A stretch of 43,937 bases of DNA from Bacillota bacterium (lineage in GTDB: Bacteria; Bacillota; Limnochordia; DUMW01): positions 1 through 43,937 of the forward strand of contig DUMW01000042.1 of assembly GCA_012839765.1 (NCBI GenBank), in the 5' to 3' direction. The notes beneath the pieces are model-generated. The model was not told the DNA's origin and did no database searches. It saw nothing but the letters and a program-made list of their open reading frames with translations. This document shows, in pieces, positions 16,564-24,273 of this stretch. Position 1 is the first letter of the stretch. Each line of letters opens with the position of its first letter. Both the position numbers and the translations under genes were made by a program.

Positions 16564-17392
16564 GCGGAGCGGCGCATCTTTGCCGCTGGATTTCGTAAAG
16601 AAAGATCGAGGCGGCACAGGCAATGTTCAACGAACTGGTGGAACCGAAGATGGGAATCTTAGCGATTTCATCGCAGATTTCCCGGAAGTTGTGGCTGAGT
16701 CCGCTGGTTTCATTGCCTAGGATTAGCGCGGTGGGACGGGTGAAGTCCACTTGGGTGATTTTTTTGGTGGCTTTGGCGCTAGAGCCGATGATCTGAAAAT
16801 CGGGATAGCGCTCCCTGATCCGGGCAAACCAAGGCAGCAATTCCTGGTAGGAAGGCACCCGGACCGTCGGCAGGGCAAACAAGGAACTGATGCTGCTGCG
16901 TACCGCCTGCGGATCATAAAGATCGGCGCTGTGTCCGGTGATGACTAGGCCCGCAGCCTGGAAGCTGTCGCAGGAACGGATGATCGTCCCGATATTCCCC
17001 GGATTGCTGGGTCGATCCAGGACCACCATAAGGAAGCCTTTCCTGATAGGAATCCTTGCCAGGTCATCGGGCGGGATCGCGGCCAGGGCCAATAATTCCG
17101 AAGTCTCTTCCCGGTCGCTGAGTTCTTCCATGAGCCTAGGATTCAACTCATAGTGCACCGGTGCCCTAGAATTCTGCAGGATGTCCTGGGCCCAACGTGA
17201 AAGCTCCACCTGCGCAGGGTAGATGAAAGCCTGGATATCCCACCGATACTGGAGGGCCGCATTGATCCCCTTTACGGTCTCTACGAGGAAGACACCGTAA
17301 CGGTGCCTTTTTCGTCGGTTTCTGGAGATTACCTCCAGATACTGGAAGTTGTTGTCTGCTTTCGTCACCCGGATCACCCTCGGTTTTGCCAC
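16547..17392 (-). CDS. TrmH/SpoU family RNA 2'-O-methyltransferase
   Basis: About 281 residues. The N-terminus is the substrate-binding domain typical of 23S rRNA methyltransferases (RRKRHRYGVFLVETVKGINAAL), and the C-terminus is the knotted SPOUT domain with all three motifs: NPGNIGTIIRSCDSF, ALILGNETSGLS and IPIFGSTSSLNIACAASIFLYE. It probably methylates a ribose in rRNA using SAM; the exact site cannot be told. GTG 17392 is preferred because AAGGTGG lies 6 nt upstream; TTG 17410 and TTG 17398 are in-frame alternatives. Confidence 0.88.
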   Translation of the reverse strand: MAKPRVIRVTKADNNFQYLEVISRNRRKRHRYGVFLVETVKGINAALQYRWDIQAFIYPAQVELSRWAQDILQNSRAPVHYELNPRLMEELSDREETSELLALAAIPPDDLARIPIRKGFLMVVLDRPSNPGNIGTIIRSCDSFQAAGLVITGHSADLYDPQAVRSSISSLFALPTVRVPSYQELLPWFARIRERYPDFQIIGSSAKATKKITQVDFTRPTALILGNETSGLSHNFREICDEIAKIPIFGSTSSLNIACAASIFLYEIQRQRCAAPLIPGE

Positions 17393-17540
17393 CAGCAACC
17401 ACCTTCTCAACCTAGTCTTGACTTGAAACCAGAATAGGATTCGTCATTTCTTGCCCGAATCCCTTTGCGGGAGAGGTAATCTTCCGGATTTGTCGAATGC
17501 ATCATCTATTTAGTGGAGAAAACCCCCAGAGGGAGGTATC

Positions 17541-18533
17541 ATGGTGGACGTACTGATCACATATAACACCCCAGTGAACCGAGCCGATGAACATTACCTG
17601 GCCCACGCCGGGGTGATGCAGGAAGTTAGGGACGTGGGGCGGGCTTGCTTGGAATTGGGATACCGCTTTAAGGTCTTGGGTATTGGCAGGAATCTCCCCG
17701 AAGAGCTAAAGCGCCTTGCGGATACCAACGCGGATGTGGTGTTTAACCTCTGTGAGAGTATCAGGGAAAGTAGCAAGGCCCAGGCCCTTTTTACCGGGTA
17801 CTTAGAACTACTGGGGTTCAAATTCACCGGTTCAGACAGTGTGGGTATGTTCAATGCCGTAAACAAGCAGGTTTCCTATGCACTTTTGCAAAACGCTGGT
17901 CTGCCCGTCCCCAAGACCTGGCCCTTGGACCGGTGGCAGGCGGTAGACTGCTTCCCAGTCCTGGTTAAGCCTGTGGCCGAAGATGGCAGTATCGGCATCA
18001 CCCAGGATAGCATCGCCACTAATCCGGAAGAACTAAAGGCCATTGTTATGAAGAGGAAAGACCCGGTGAAGTGGTTGATTCAGCAATATGTGGAGGGCAG
18101 GGAGTTTTATGTCAGCATCCTGGAGGATGAACATCTGCGGACCTTAGCCTTGGCTGAAGCAACCTTCCAAGATCTGCCACCGGGGTACCGGCGGATCCTC
18201 TCCTATGATGCTAAATGGATTGAGGGGTCTGTAGAGCAGGCGGCCTATCGGCGGATTTGCCCTGCGCCTGTTGGGGCCGAAGAGGCTAAGTTGTATGAAA
18301 AGCTGGCCTGCCGGGCCTTTCAGTTGATCGGTCTGCGGCATTATGGGCGGGTGGACCTGCGGGTGGATCAACAGGGACAGCCTTACATTATCGATGTGAA
18401 CGCCAATCCGGACATTACGAAAGGGCAGGGTTTTCCCTTCGCCGCGGAGGCGGCGGGTATTACCTACCCTGAGTTAATCGATAGCATCCTGAAGCTAGCT
18501 TTAGCCGATAAACAGCGGGGTCCCTGGTCCTAG
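17541..18533 (+). CDS. D-alanine-D-alanine ligase-like ATP-grasp enzyme
   Basis: 330 residues. The central and C-terminal ATP-grasp domains follow the Ddl pattern: FPVLVKPVAEDGSIGIT (ATP loop with the conserved Ser), the ILSYDAKW block, and the metal-binding end YGRVDLRV...YIIDVNANPDIT. The N-terminal domain lacks the Ddl motif G-G-x-S-x-E-H and instead has DVVFNLCESIRESSKAQALF, so the amino-acid specificity is probably not D-Ala-D-Ala. This subfamily is common in thermophilic Clostridia and its product is unassigned. AGGAGG precedes ATG 17541. Its stop directly abuts the end of the convergent DUF3231 gene. Confidence 0.8.
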   Translation: MVDVLITYNTPVNRADEHYLAHAGVMQEVRDVGRACLELGYRFKVLGIGRNLPEELKRLADTNADVVFNLCESIRESSKAQALFTGYLELLGFKFTGSDSVGMFNAVNKQVSYALLQNAGLPVPKTWPLDRWQAVDCFPVLVKPVAEDGSIGITQDSIATNPEELKAIVMKRKDPVKWLIQQYVEGREFYVSILEDEHLRTLALAEATFQDLPPGYRRILSYDAKWIEGSVEQAAYRRICPAPVGAEEAKLYEKLACRAFQLIGLRHYGRVDLRVDQQGQPYIIDVNANPDITKGQGFPFAAEAAGITYPELIDSILKLALADKQRGPWS

Positions 18534-19511
18534 CTATTCCGCCCGGTAATTGGGGCAGGGATGTAACCAGTCCTTCATTTTCCCGTATTTCACGAACTTG
18601 TCGAACATGTCCAGTTCCTGTAGCAAAAGATCTTGGAAGATATGCCGAATCCGATCATTGACCAAGGTGTGGGTGGCTGCTTCCGCGTGGATCTGCATGG
18701 CCCCTTGCAACCCTGCCAAGATGCTCCGATAGATCTTATCATCGTCGATTACCTCCGAGCTGCTAGGGGTGATGAAGACCTCCGCAGGTCGCTTGGGCAG
18801 GGTTATACCAAATGTCTTGCACTCTTTTTCTAGCACTTCCACTTGTTTGGCCAGTTTGTCCAGTCCGCGCTCCAGGATGATGCGAAAGTCTCCATCGTGG
18901 ACCACCTCCCGGAAGACCTTGGTTAACCAGATGTTGTCATATCGGAAGGTGAGGTGATCCCACAGCTTGCCCACCGCGGTGACGTCGATGATCTCCGTGA
19001 CATCGGGAGGAGTGCTCGGGTACAGGGGTGGGGTTGCCAGCCAGCCCTTCAGTTTTAGGTAATTCACCAAGAGCTCCACGTGGTCGAGTTCTGGTTTGAT
19101 CATCTTGAGCAAGACTTTGCGGACCCTATCGTTATTAATACAGACCCGAATGGCCCGCAACATGCCATGGACCCGGCTCTGAAGCTGGGTCAGACTGTTT
19201 AGTGCAATGAACTCATCCCGCAAGGCCTCCGGATTGCCGGCCCAGTTGGAAGGTCCCCGGTACTGATCGGGACCGGGTATGGAGAACTCCTTCATGATCT
19301 TTTCCAGGCTCTCCTTATGCTGGTTAAAGGTTTCAATCAGCCGGCCCAAAATGAATTTGAGATCCGCATCATGGGCGAAGGTTTGGTACATTTCATTCAG
19401 TTCTAGGGCATCATACTTGCCCTTCAACAGATCCCAGAGGACGAAGGCTTCCTGGACACTAAGCTGCCGTTGCCTGGCCTCTTTCTTCATTGATCTGATG
19501 GTTAACACCAT
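18534..19511 (-). CDS. DUF3231 family protein, duplicated helical-bundle domain
   Basis: About 325 residues in two similar halves, each starting with a LWD/LKGKYDAL- or LWDHLTFRYDNI-type segment and containing a -DF-R-ILERGLDKLAKQ- or -DLKFILGRLIETFNQH- helix. This internal duplication is typical of DUF3231, a four-helix ferritin-like family found mainly in spore-formers. Both halves end in a Leu-rich helix with L-x-x-x-D/E (MIKPELDHVELLV and LLLQELDMFDKFV). ATG 19511 is preferred over GTG 19520 because the G-rich ribosome site lies 8 nt upstream. A good sigma-G-like promoter lies immediately upstream, which would fit forespore expression. Function unknown. Confidence 0.82.
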   Translation of the reverse strand: MVLTIRSMKKEARQRQLSVQEAFVLWDLLKGKYDALELNEMYQTFAHDADLKFILGRLIETFNQHKESLEKIMKEFSIPGPDQYRGPSNWAGNPEALRDEFIALNSLTQLQSRVHGMLRAIRVCINNDRVRKVLLKMIKPELDHVELLVNYLKLKGWLATPPLYPSTPPDVTEIIDVTAVGKLWDHLTFRYDNIWLTKVFREVVHDGDFRIILERGLDKLAKQVEVLEKECKTFGITLPKRPAEVFITPSSSEVIDDDKIYRSILAGLQGAMQIHAEAATHTLVNDRIRHIFQDLLLQELDMFDKFVKYGKMKDWLHPCPNYRAE

Positions 19512-19528
19512 ATTTTTCACCCCGCCCT

Positions 19529-19557
19529 TAGTATGAGAGCGAGGACGGCGGTTATGC
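19529..19557 (-). promoter_or_regulatory. Sigma-G-like promoter before DUF3231
   Basis: On the minus strand, GCATA (19557-19553) and CATACTA (19535-19529) with a 17-nt spacer match the sigma-G consensus gHATR / CATnnTA. The predicted start of transcription would be only about 10 nt before ATG 19511, leaving a very short leader; this weakens the call. Confidence 0.4.
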
Positions 19558-20285
19558 GGAAGAACACTGGCAAATGTCGGTGGGGTTGGCAGTCTGTATT
19601 GTAGTTACCGACATTGTTCTCATCAGGGCATGGGAGCGTAAAGATACAATAAGCAGGCTTGGTATGGGTGTGTTACTGCCCTGAAGCGAAGCCGAAAAAG
19701 GGTCAGAGTCAACTGGACCATGGCTTGGTTCGCGATAGTGATGGGGTTCGACCTCTCTTTGTCAGTCGCAATACCAATGTATCAATTAACTAGCCTACTA
19801 GCCACATGATATTACTATCCCACTTCCCCCCTCACCGGGTCTTGGCTGATTAAGCGTAGGTCGAAGGATCTGGAGATATCGGTGAGTAACCCAGATACTA
19901 GCGAGGCCCAGCCAGTGAGGCGGTGTCGTGCGGACAAGTTTCGCTCCCTGGGAACCCAAAGTTAATTGTAGGAACCGACTAGAGTGGCCAAGTCGTAGGC
20001 TGGGATTTCCCGCCAGGTGGATGCCCGGAGAGGATATGTCTGTGACCACCAGGCCGTGGATCCAGGGGTCTACGCAAAGAGCCTTTAGGCTTGGAAGCTT
20101 GCTATAGCCCCAAGGGTTCTCTTGGAAAGGTGAAGGGGGAAGACAGTGATTGTAACCCAAGTGTACTTACCGATGATCCCTTGGTCGGTTCCCAATTACC
20201 TTGATGGTCCTTCGAAGGAAGGCTATCCCACGGGTTCGGGGGGAGATGGGGGTCCCACCTCCCGGCGCCGTGAGAAAAGGGGGAT
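19558..20285. other. Gene-free stretch with a hairpin next to the HMT-MTHFR end
   Basis: No open frame looks like protein; a 120-residue reverse-strand frame at 19798-20160 is Pro/Ser/His-rich and unsupported. A 10-bp hairpin, arms 20241-20250 and 20254-20263 with one G-T pair on the minus strand, lies 23 nt after the HMT-MTHFR stop. It has no U-run but may end that transcript. Confidence 0.4.
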
Positions 20286-22115
20286 CTACTCCAAACCCTT
20301 TAAGATCTCTACCACCATGGAGTAGCGACCAAGGGGAGGCATGAAGTACACACCCTGCACCAGTTCCCTAGCCTGGACTAGGAATTCCCGGGCAATTTCC
20401 ACGCCCATCTGGGCCTGACGATCCGGTGGGGCTTGATACATCCGGGCCTGGACCCCTTCGGGGATGACAATTCCCGGTACCTCATTGTGTAAAAACTCCA
20501 TGTTTCGCACACTGACTAAGGGTAGTACTCCCACCAGGACTGGGATCTCGATGGATCGGGACCGCAGACAATCCAAGAAGCGTTCCAGGAGCTTAATGTC
20601 ATAGATGGGTTGAGTCTGCACGAAGTGGGCTCCTGCCTCGATTTTTCCTTCTAGCCGTTGCATCTCCAAATCTAGATTCGCCGCGGCGGGGTTGGCGGCC
20701 ACGCCGATGCAGAAATTGGTCTTCTGGTCCAAGGGATTGCCCGCCAGATCGGTCCCATTGTTCAGCGCGGCAATGATCCGCACTAGACCCAGGGAATCCA
20801 CATCGAAGACACCACTGGCCTCGGGATGATCACCGATGGTGGGCGGATCCCCAGTCAAGGCCAGAATGTTCCTCAATCCCAGTGCGTGGGCCCCCAACAA
20901 CTCCGATTGGATCCCCAGGATGTTGCGGTCCCGGCAGGTGAAATGAAGGATGGACTCGGTGTTTACTTCCTCTAGTAACCGATGGCCAATCGCGATAGGA
21001 CTTAGGCGGACCCGGGCCATGGGACTGTCGGAGATGTTGATGGCATCGACGCCCACATCCAGCAGCATTTTGACTCCGGCGAAGACCTTGTCTAGATTGG
21101 TGCCTTTGGGAGGATCGATCTCCACGGTTGTAAGAAACTGGTTACCCAGCATCCGGGCAAAGCGGGACTCCCGTGGGGTGGGTAGTGCTTCCGGTTCGGT
21201 GGATGGGGTTGGGACACGCTCCGTCACCACCGTTACCGGCCGCAGGGCCCGTAGGGCCTTGGCCATGGCACCGATGTGTTCGGGTCTTGTGCCGCAACAG
21301 CCCCCGATCAACCGGGCGCCGCCCGCCACAAATTCGGGCACTTTACTGGCGAAATAGGCCGGGGAGGAGTAGTAGTATGTGCGACGGTTCACAATTTCCG
21401 GTAATCCGGCATTGGGTTGAATCGACAGGGGCAATTGGGTCAAGGAGTGTAGGGCATGTAATACATCGATCAGTGCTTGCACCCCGGCCCCGCAATTTAC
21501 CCCCAAAACATCCACGCCCGCCTTTTCCAGCTCTTCCACCATCGTCTGGGGAGCAATTCCCATCGCAGTCTTCCCGTCCCGCAGGAAAGACATCTGACAA
21601 ACGATAGGGATGTCAGCATCTAGCTGGCGGGCTGCTTGTACCGCCGCCAGGGCTTCCTCGGTCTGGGAGATGGTCTCAATGATCAGCAGATCTACGCCCG
21701 CGGCCAATAAGGCCTTGATTTGCTGGGAGTAGATCTCCGTCGCCTCCCTTTGGGATAAAGACCCGAAGGGACGCAGCAGTTTCCCCGTGGGGCCCACGGA
21801 TCCTGCTACAAACACATCCGTACCCGCAGCCTTCCGGGCAATTTTCACCGCTTCGCGATTGATCTGTTCTGTCTTGTGGTGTAACCCGTACCGGGACAGT
21901 TTCCCCGCATTGGCCCCGAAGGTGTGGGTCTGGATCACTTGGGCTCCTTGCTTGATGTATTGTTCATGAATGCTTTGTACCAAAGTGGGGTTAGTCAACA
22001 CCACTTCTTCTAAACAGCTGCCCGCGGGAACTCCGGCTTCTATGAGCATCGTGCCCATGGCACCATCGGCTAGTAGGACCTGTTCTTTGATTATCTCCAG
22101 AAACTCTTTGGACAT
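20286..22115 (-). CDS. Bifunctional homocysteine S-methyltransferase / methylenetetrahydrofolate reductase
   Basis: About 609 residues with two domains, the YitJ layout. The N-terminal homocysteine methyltransferase (1-300) has LADGAMGTML and the zinc ligands Cys208 (GVNCGAG) and Cys273-Cys274 (GGCCGTRPEH). The C-terminal MTHFR domain (from about 320) begins TVEIDPPKGTN and contains NILALTGDPP and FVQTQPIYD, reducing methylene-THF to methyl-THF. The fusion links C1 reduction to methionine formation or homocysteine methylation from another donor. It lacks the cobalamin domains of MetH. ATG 22115 is chosen over an upstream in-frame start because of the AGGGGGGG site just before it. No SAM-I riboswitch is visible in its leader. 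Confidence 0.92.
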   Translation of the reverse strand: MSKEFLEIIKEQVLLADGAMGTMLIEAGVPAGSCLEEVVLTNPTLVQSIHEQYIKQGAQVIQTHTFGANAGKLSRYGLHHKTEQINREAVKIARKAAGTDVFVAGSVGPTGKLLRPFGSLSQREATEIYSQQIKALLAAGVDLLIIETISQTEEALAAVQAARQLDADIPIVCQMSFLRDGKTAMGIAPQTMVEELEKAGVDVLGVNCGAGVQALIDVLHALHSLTQLPLSIQPNAGLPEIVNRRTYYYSSPAYFASKVPEFVAGGARLIGGCCGTRPEHIGAMAKALRALRPVTVVTERVPTPSTEPEALPTPRESRFARMLGNQFLTTVEIDPPKGTNLDKVFAGVKMLLDVGVDAINISDSPMARVRLSPIAIGHRLLEEVNTESILHFTCRDRNILGIQSELLGAHALGLRNILALTGDPPTIGDHPEASGVFDVDSLGLVRIIAALNNGTDLAGNPLDQKTNFCIGVAANPAAANLDLEMQRLEGKIEAGAHFVQTQPIYDIKLLERFLDCLRSRSIEIPVLVGVLPLVSVRNMEFLHNEVPGIVIPEGVQARMYQAPPDRQAQMGVEIAREFLVQARELVQGVYFMPPLGRYSMVVEILKGLE

Positions 22116-22146
22116 GAAACCCCCCCTGTGTTGGCAATTTATAAAA

Positions 22147-22175
22147 AGTCTAAGGTAAAGGGCAAGCTTTGTCAA
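22147..22175 (-). promoter_or_regulatory. Promoter of the HMT-MTHFR gene
   Basis: On the minus strand: perfect -35 TTGACA (22175-22170), 17-nt spacer, -10 TAGACT (22152-22147), about 30 nt before the start codon. Confidence 0.7.
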
Positions 22176-22332
22176 CGTTCCGATCCGGCAAAGTACCATG
22201 TTTACGATAACAAGCACCTGCTTTGGCACAGGAAATGGGGAAGAGAGTGATGCGTAACGTCGTGAGGGTTATAGAACATCTACTCCAGTGAGATACTAAA
22301 CCCGCACTTCATGGAAGGATGGGCGTGGCGGG

Positions 22333-23349
22333 ATGAAACTACTACTTCCCCTACTGGTGGTTTTACTTGTGAACGGGACCGCGGCAAGCTCCCTTGTAAG
22401 TATTTACGACGAAACGGGTAATCTCCTATTCGAAACCGGTCTGGAGGTGGCAGTGGGGGATTACTTCCTTGATCCGGACAACCGGAAGTATATTATCTTC
22501 GAGGTGCAGGAGGCAACTGCCCGAGCTAGATATCTGGAGACGGTTTCTCTGGAGGAACGATTCCCAAAGGACACTTTCCAGCGGGGCTTGCTCGGTGCCG
22601 CAGCCGATGTGGTACGGTTCGACCGGATCGGACTGTACCACACCCATGATGCGGAGGCCTATCTGCCCACCAGTGGGGTCCAGGCCAAAGAAGAAGGGGA
22701 TATTCTGCAGGTGGGCCGAACCATGGCCCAGTGTCTGGAAGAGGAGGGTGTCCAGGTGTTGCACAGGGATACCAGCCACGCGCCCATCGACGGCTTAGCT
22801 TACCAACGGTCCCGTCGGACCGCTACGGAATTGACTCAACAGAAGGTGGACGCGCTTTTCGATATCCACCGGGACTCTCCTCCGGCCCACGTCTATGCCC
22901 ACCGGTTGGCCGGGGAGGATCTCACTAAGATTTTACTGGTTATTGGAGCCGGCAATCCCATGATGTCGCTGAACGAGGAATTCGCCCTGGCCTTGAAGCA
23001 TTATGCGGATCAAGAATACCCCGGACTCATCCGGGGCATCTACTATAGCCGGGGCAGTTTCAACCAGGACTTGCATCCTCGGGCCCTCCTACTGGAGGTG
23101 GGAACGGTCCACAGTAATCTCGAGGAGGCCCAAAGGGGCGCCCAGCTGATGGCCCAGGTGGTTACCACCGTTCTTTACGGGGCCGGGGTGGGGCTTTTAT
23201 CCGAGGCCCAAAACACCTCGGCCGCCTGGTTGGTCATCTTGGTCCTGATCCTCGTATCGATCGCATTGCTGCTGGATAGAGAACGTTACCAGCGGTTTAA
23301 CCAATGGGTGCGCCGACTCCGGGACCGACTTTTCAGGCCGAGAGTTTAG
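22333..23349 (+). CDS. Second SpoIIP-like amidase/endopeptidase
   Basis: 338 residues, a diverged paralogue of the protein at 980-2128. The key residues are kept: His103 and Glu108 in LYHTHDAEAY, His179 in DIHRDS, and Glu255 in LLLEVGT after FNQDLHPRA. A signal peptide covers residues 1-19, and a C-terminal membrane helix (about 297-315) is followed by a strongly basic tail. Mature length is shorter because the N-terminal region is reduced. A GGCGGG-type ribosome site precedes ATG 22333. Its end overlaps the convergent ferredoxin gene by 17 nt. It may act in sporulation engulfment, in germination, or as a second amidase. Confidence 0.85.
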   Translation: MKLLLPLLVVLLVNGTAASSLVSIYDETGNLLFETGLEVAVGDYFLDPDNRKYIIFEVQEATARARYLETVSLEERFPKDTFQRGLLGAAADVVRFDRIGLYHTHDAEAYLPTSGVQAKEEGDILQVGRTMAQCLEEEGVQVLHRDTSHAPIDGLAYQRSRRTATELTQQKVDALFDIHRDSPPAHVYAHRLAGEDLTKILLVIGAGNPMMSLNEEFALALKHYADQEYPGLIRGIYYSRGSFNQDLHPRALLLEVGTVHSNLEEAQRGAQLMAQVVTTVLYGAGVGLLSEAQNTSAAWLVILVLILVSIALLLDRERYQRFNQWVRRLRDRLFRPRV

Positions 23350-24061
23350 TCTCAAAATCAGCACTATCGCGGGGATTTTCAAACTTTAGGACCTTGGCCG
23401 GGCAATTGGCTATACATAGTCCACAGCGAATGCAGCGGGGATCCGTGAGTTGCTCCTGGGGAGGAAGGTTGATCCCCATGGGACAGACCCGGGCGCAGAT
23501 CCCACAATTCCTGCAGGCTGCCAGGTTTACCGGTGTCACCCGCTGGTCTGTCCGGTGATTGAGACCGGTTTTGTTGCCGAGCCAGTGGATCGCCTGTTGC
23601 ATGGTACCCATCGGACAGATCCAGCACCAGGCCCGGCGTCCTACGGTGAGGGCCAGCAAGATGCCCACCAGGGTAGGGATTAAGTAGTTGATGGCCAAAA
23701 GCAACCCAAGTTGATCCCAGAAGGAAAGGGTGCCAAACAAGGGGAGGACTTTGATGACTCTGCGGATGAACATGGCCATGTAAAAGACGAAAAGGCCCAG
23801 ACGCAAGGTTTGGGAACCGATCAACTTGACTGAGGTCTTCGGTGGTGCAAAGGGCCTCAGGATGACATCAAAGAGGCTACCATGGGGGCAGAGCTTTCCA
23901 CACCAATACTTTCCTCTAAAGAATCCCAACAGGATCAAGGTCAACATAATAGGCAAGAGAAGTAGTCCCAGTTTGTGATAGTATAACCCCCCGAAGGCGA
24001 TGATCGGCACCAGGATCCATGCAGATCGCTGCCAGAAACTCATAGGCATTTTTACTTTCAT
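23333..24061 (-). CDS. Membrane 4Fe-4S ferredoxin of the NapH/NosR/CcoG-like type
   Basis: 242 residues with four or five membrane helices. Two membrane-proximal Cys motifs are present, WCGKLCPHGSLFD and WCWICPMGTMQ, typical of NapH- and NosR-type polyferredoxins. A C-terminal domain carries two classical 4Fe-4S motifs, CRNCGICARVCPMG and CIRCGLCIANCPAKV. It probably passes electrons between a quinone or flavoprotein and a periplasmic-side acceptor, but the partner is unknown. GGAGGGG lies just ahead of ATG 24061. The promoter carries a CsoR-like inverted repeat, suggesting control by metal or persulfide. Confidence 0.87.
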   Translation of the reverse strand: MKVKMPMSFWQRSAWILVPIIAFGGLYYHKLGLLLLPIMLTLILLGFFRGKYWCGKLCPHGSLFDVILRPFAPPKTSVKLIGSQTLRLGLFVFYMAMFIRRVIKVLPLFGTLSFWDQLGLLLAINYLIPTLVGILLALTVGRRAWCWICPMGTMQQAIHWLGNKTGLNHRTDQRVTPVNLAACRNCGICARVCPMGINLPPQEQLTDPRCIRCGLCIANCPAKVLKFENPRDSADFETKLSA

Positions 24062-24074
24062 CTGTACCCCTCCA

Positions 24075-24096
24075 ATACCCGTACTGGTATGGGTAT
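24075..24096. promoter_or_regulatory. CsoR/CstR-like inverted-repeat operator
   Basis: ATACCC-N10-GGGTAT spans the site, with an internal ATACC-N6-GGTAT. The arms resemble operators of the CsoR/CstR (DUF156) repressors, which are built on TACCC...GGGTA halves. It lies immediately after the -10 of the ferredoxin promoter, over the predicted transcription start, so binding would block initiation. No csoR-like gene is in the window. Confidence 0.5.
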
Positions 24097-24126
24097 ATTA
24101 TGGACCGGTAGGGGTTGTCCTGTCAA
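24097..24126 (-). promoter_or_regulatory. Promoter of the ferredoxin gene
   Basis: On the minus strand: perfect -35 TTGACA (24126-24121), 18-nt spacer, -10 CATAAT (24102-24097), directly beside the inverted repeat at 24075-24096. Confidence 0.7.
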
Positions 24127-24156
24127 GTGCTAAAAGGGTCTTGTATTTAATGTCAC

Positions 24157-24186
24157 TTGTGATGAAAATTATCTATATAGTATAAT
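24157..24186 (+). promoter_or_regulatory. Promoter of the GH13 gene
   Basis: -35 TTGTGA at 24157-24162, 18-nt spacer, perfect -10 TATAAT at 24181-24186. A 13-bp palindrome, ATGTATAATACAT at 24185-24197, overlaps the end of the -10 and could be a repressor site, although AT-rich sequence forms palindromes easily. Confidence 0.65.
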
Positions 24187-24273
24187 GTATAATACATAAT
24201 ACACATCATTCAAAAATATACGTACGATACCGGCCATTGATGCCCCCCAACATCAAACCTGGAGGGAAACCAC

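Noticed and set aside
17541-18533. Calling this gene ddl
   Set aside because: The N-terminal substrate motif of true D-Ala-D-Ala ligases is missing, so only family-level similarity is claimed.
19798-20160. Reverse-strand 120-residue open frame
   Set aside because: No ribosome site, biased composition and no family resemblance.
22116-22332. SAM riboswitch ahead of HMT-MTHFR
   Set aside because: The leader between the predicted start of transcription and ATG 22115 is only about 25 nt, and no SAM-I core motif is seen upstream.
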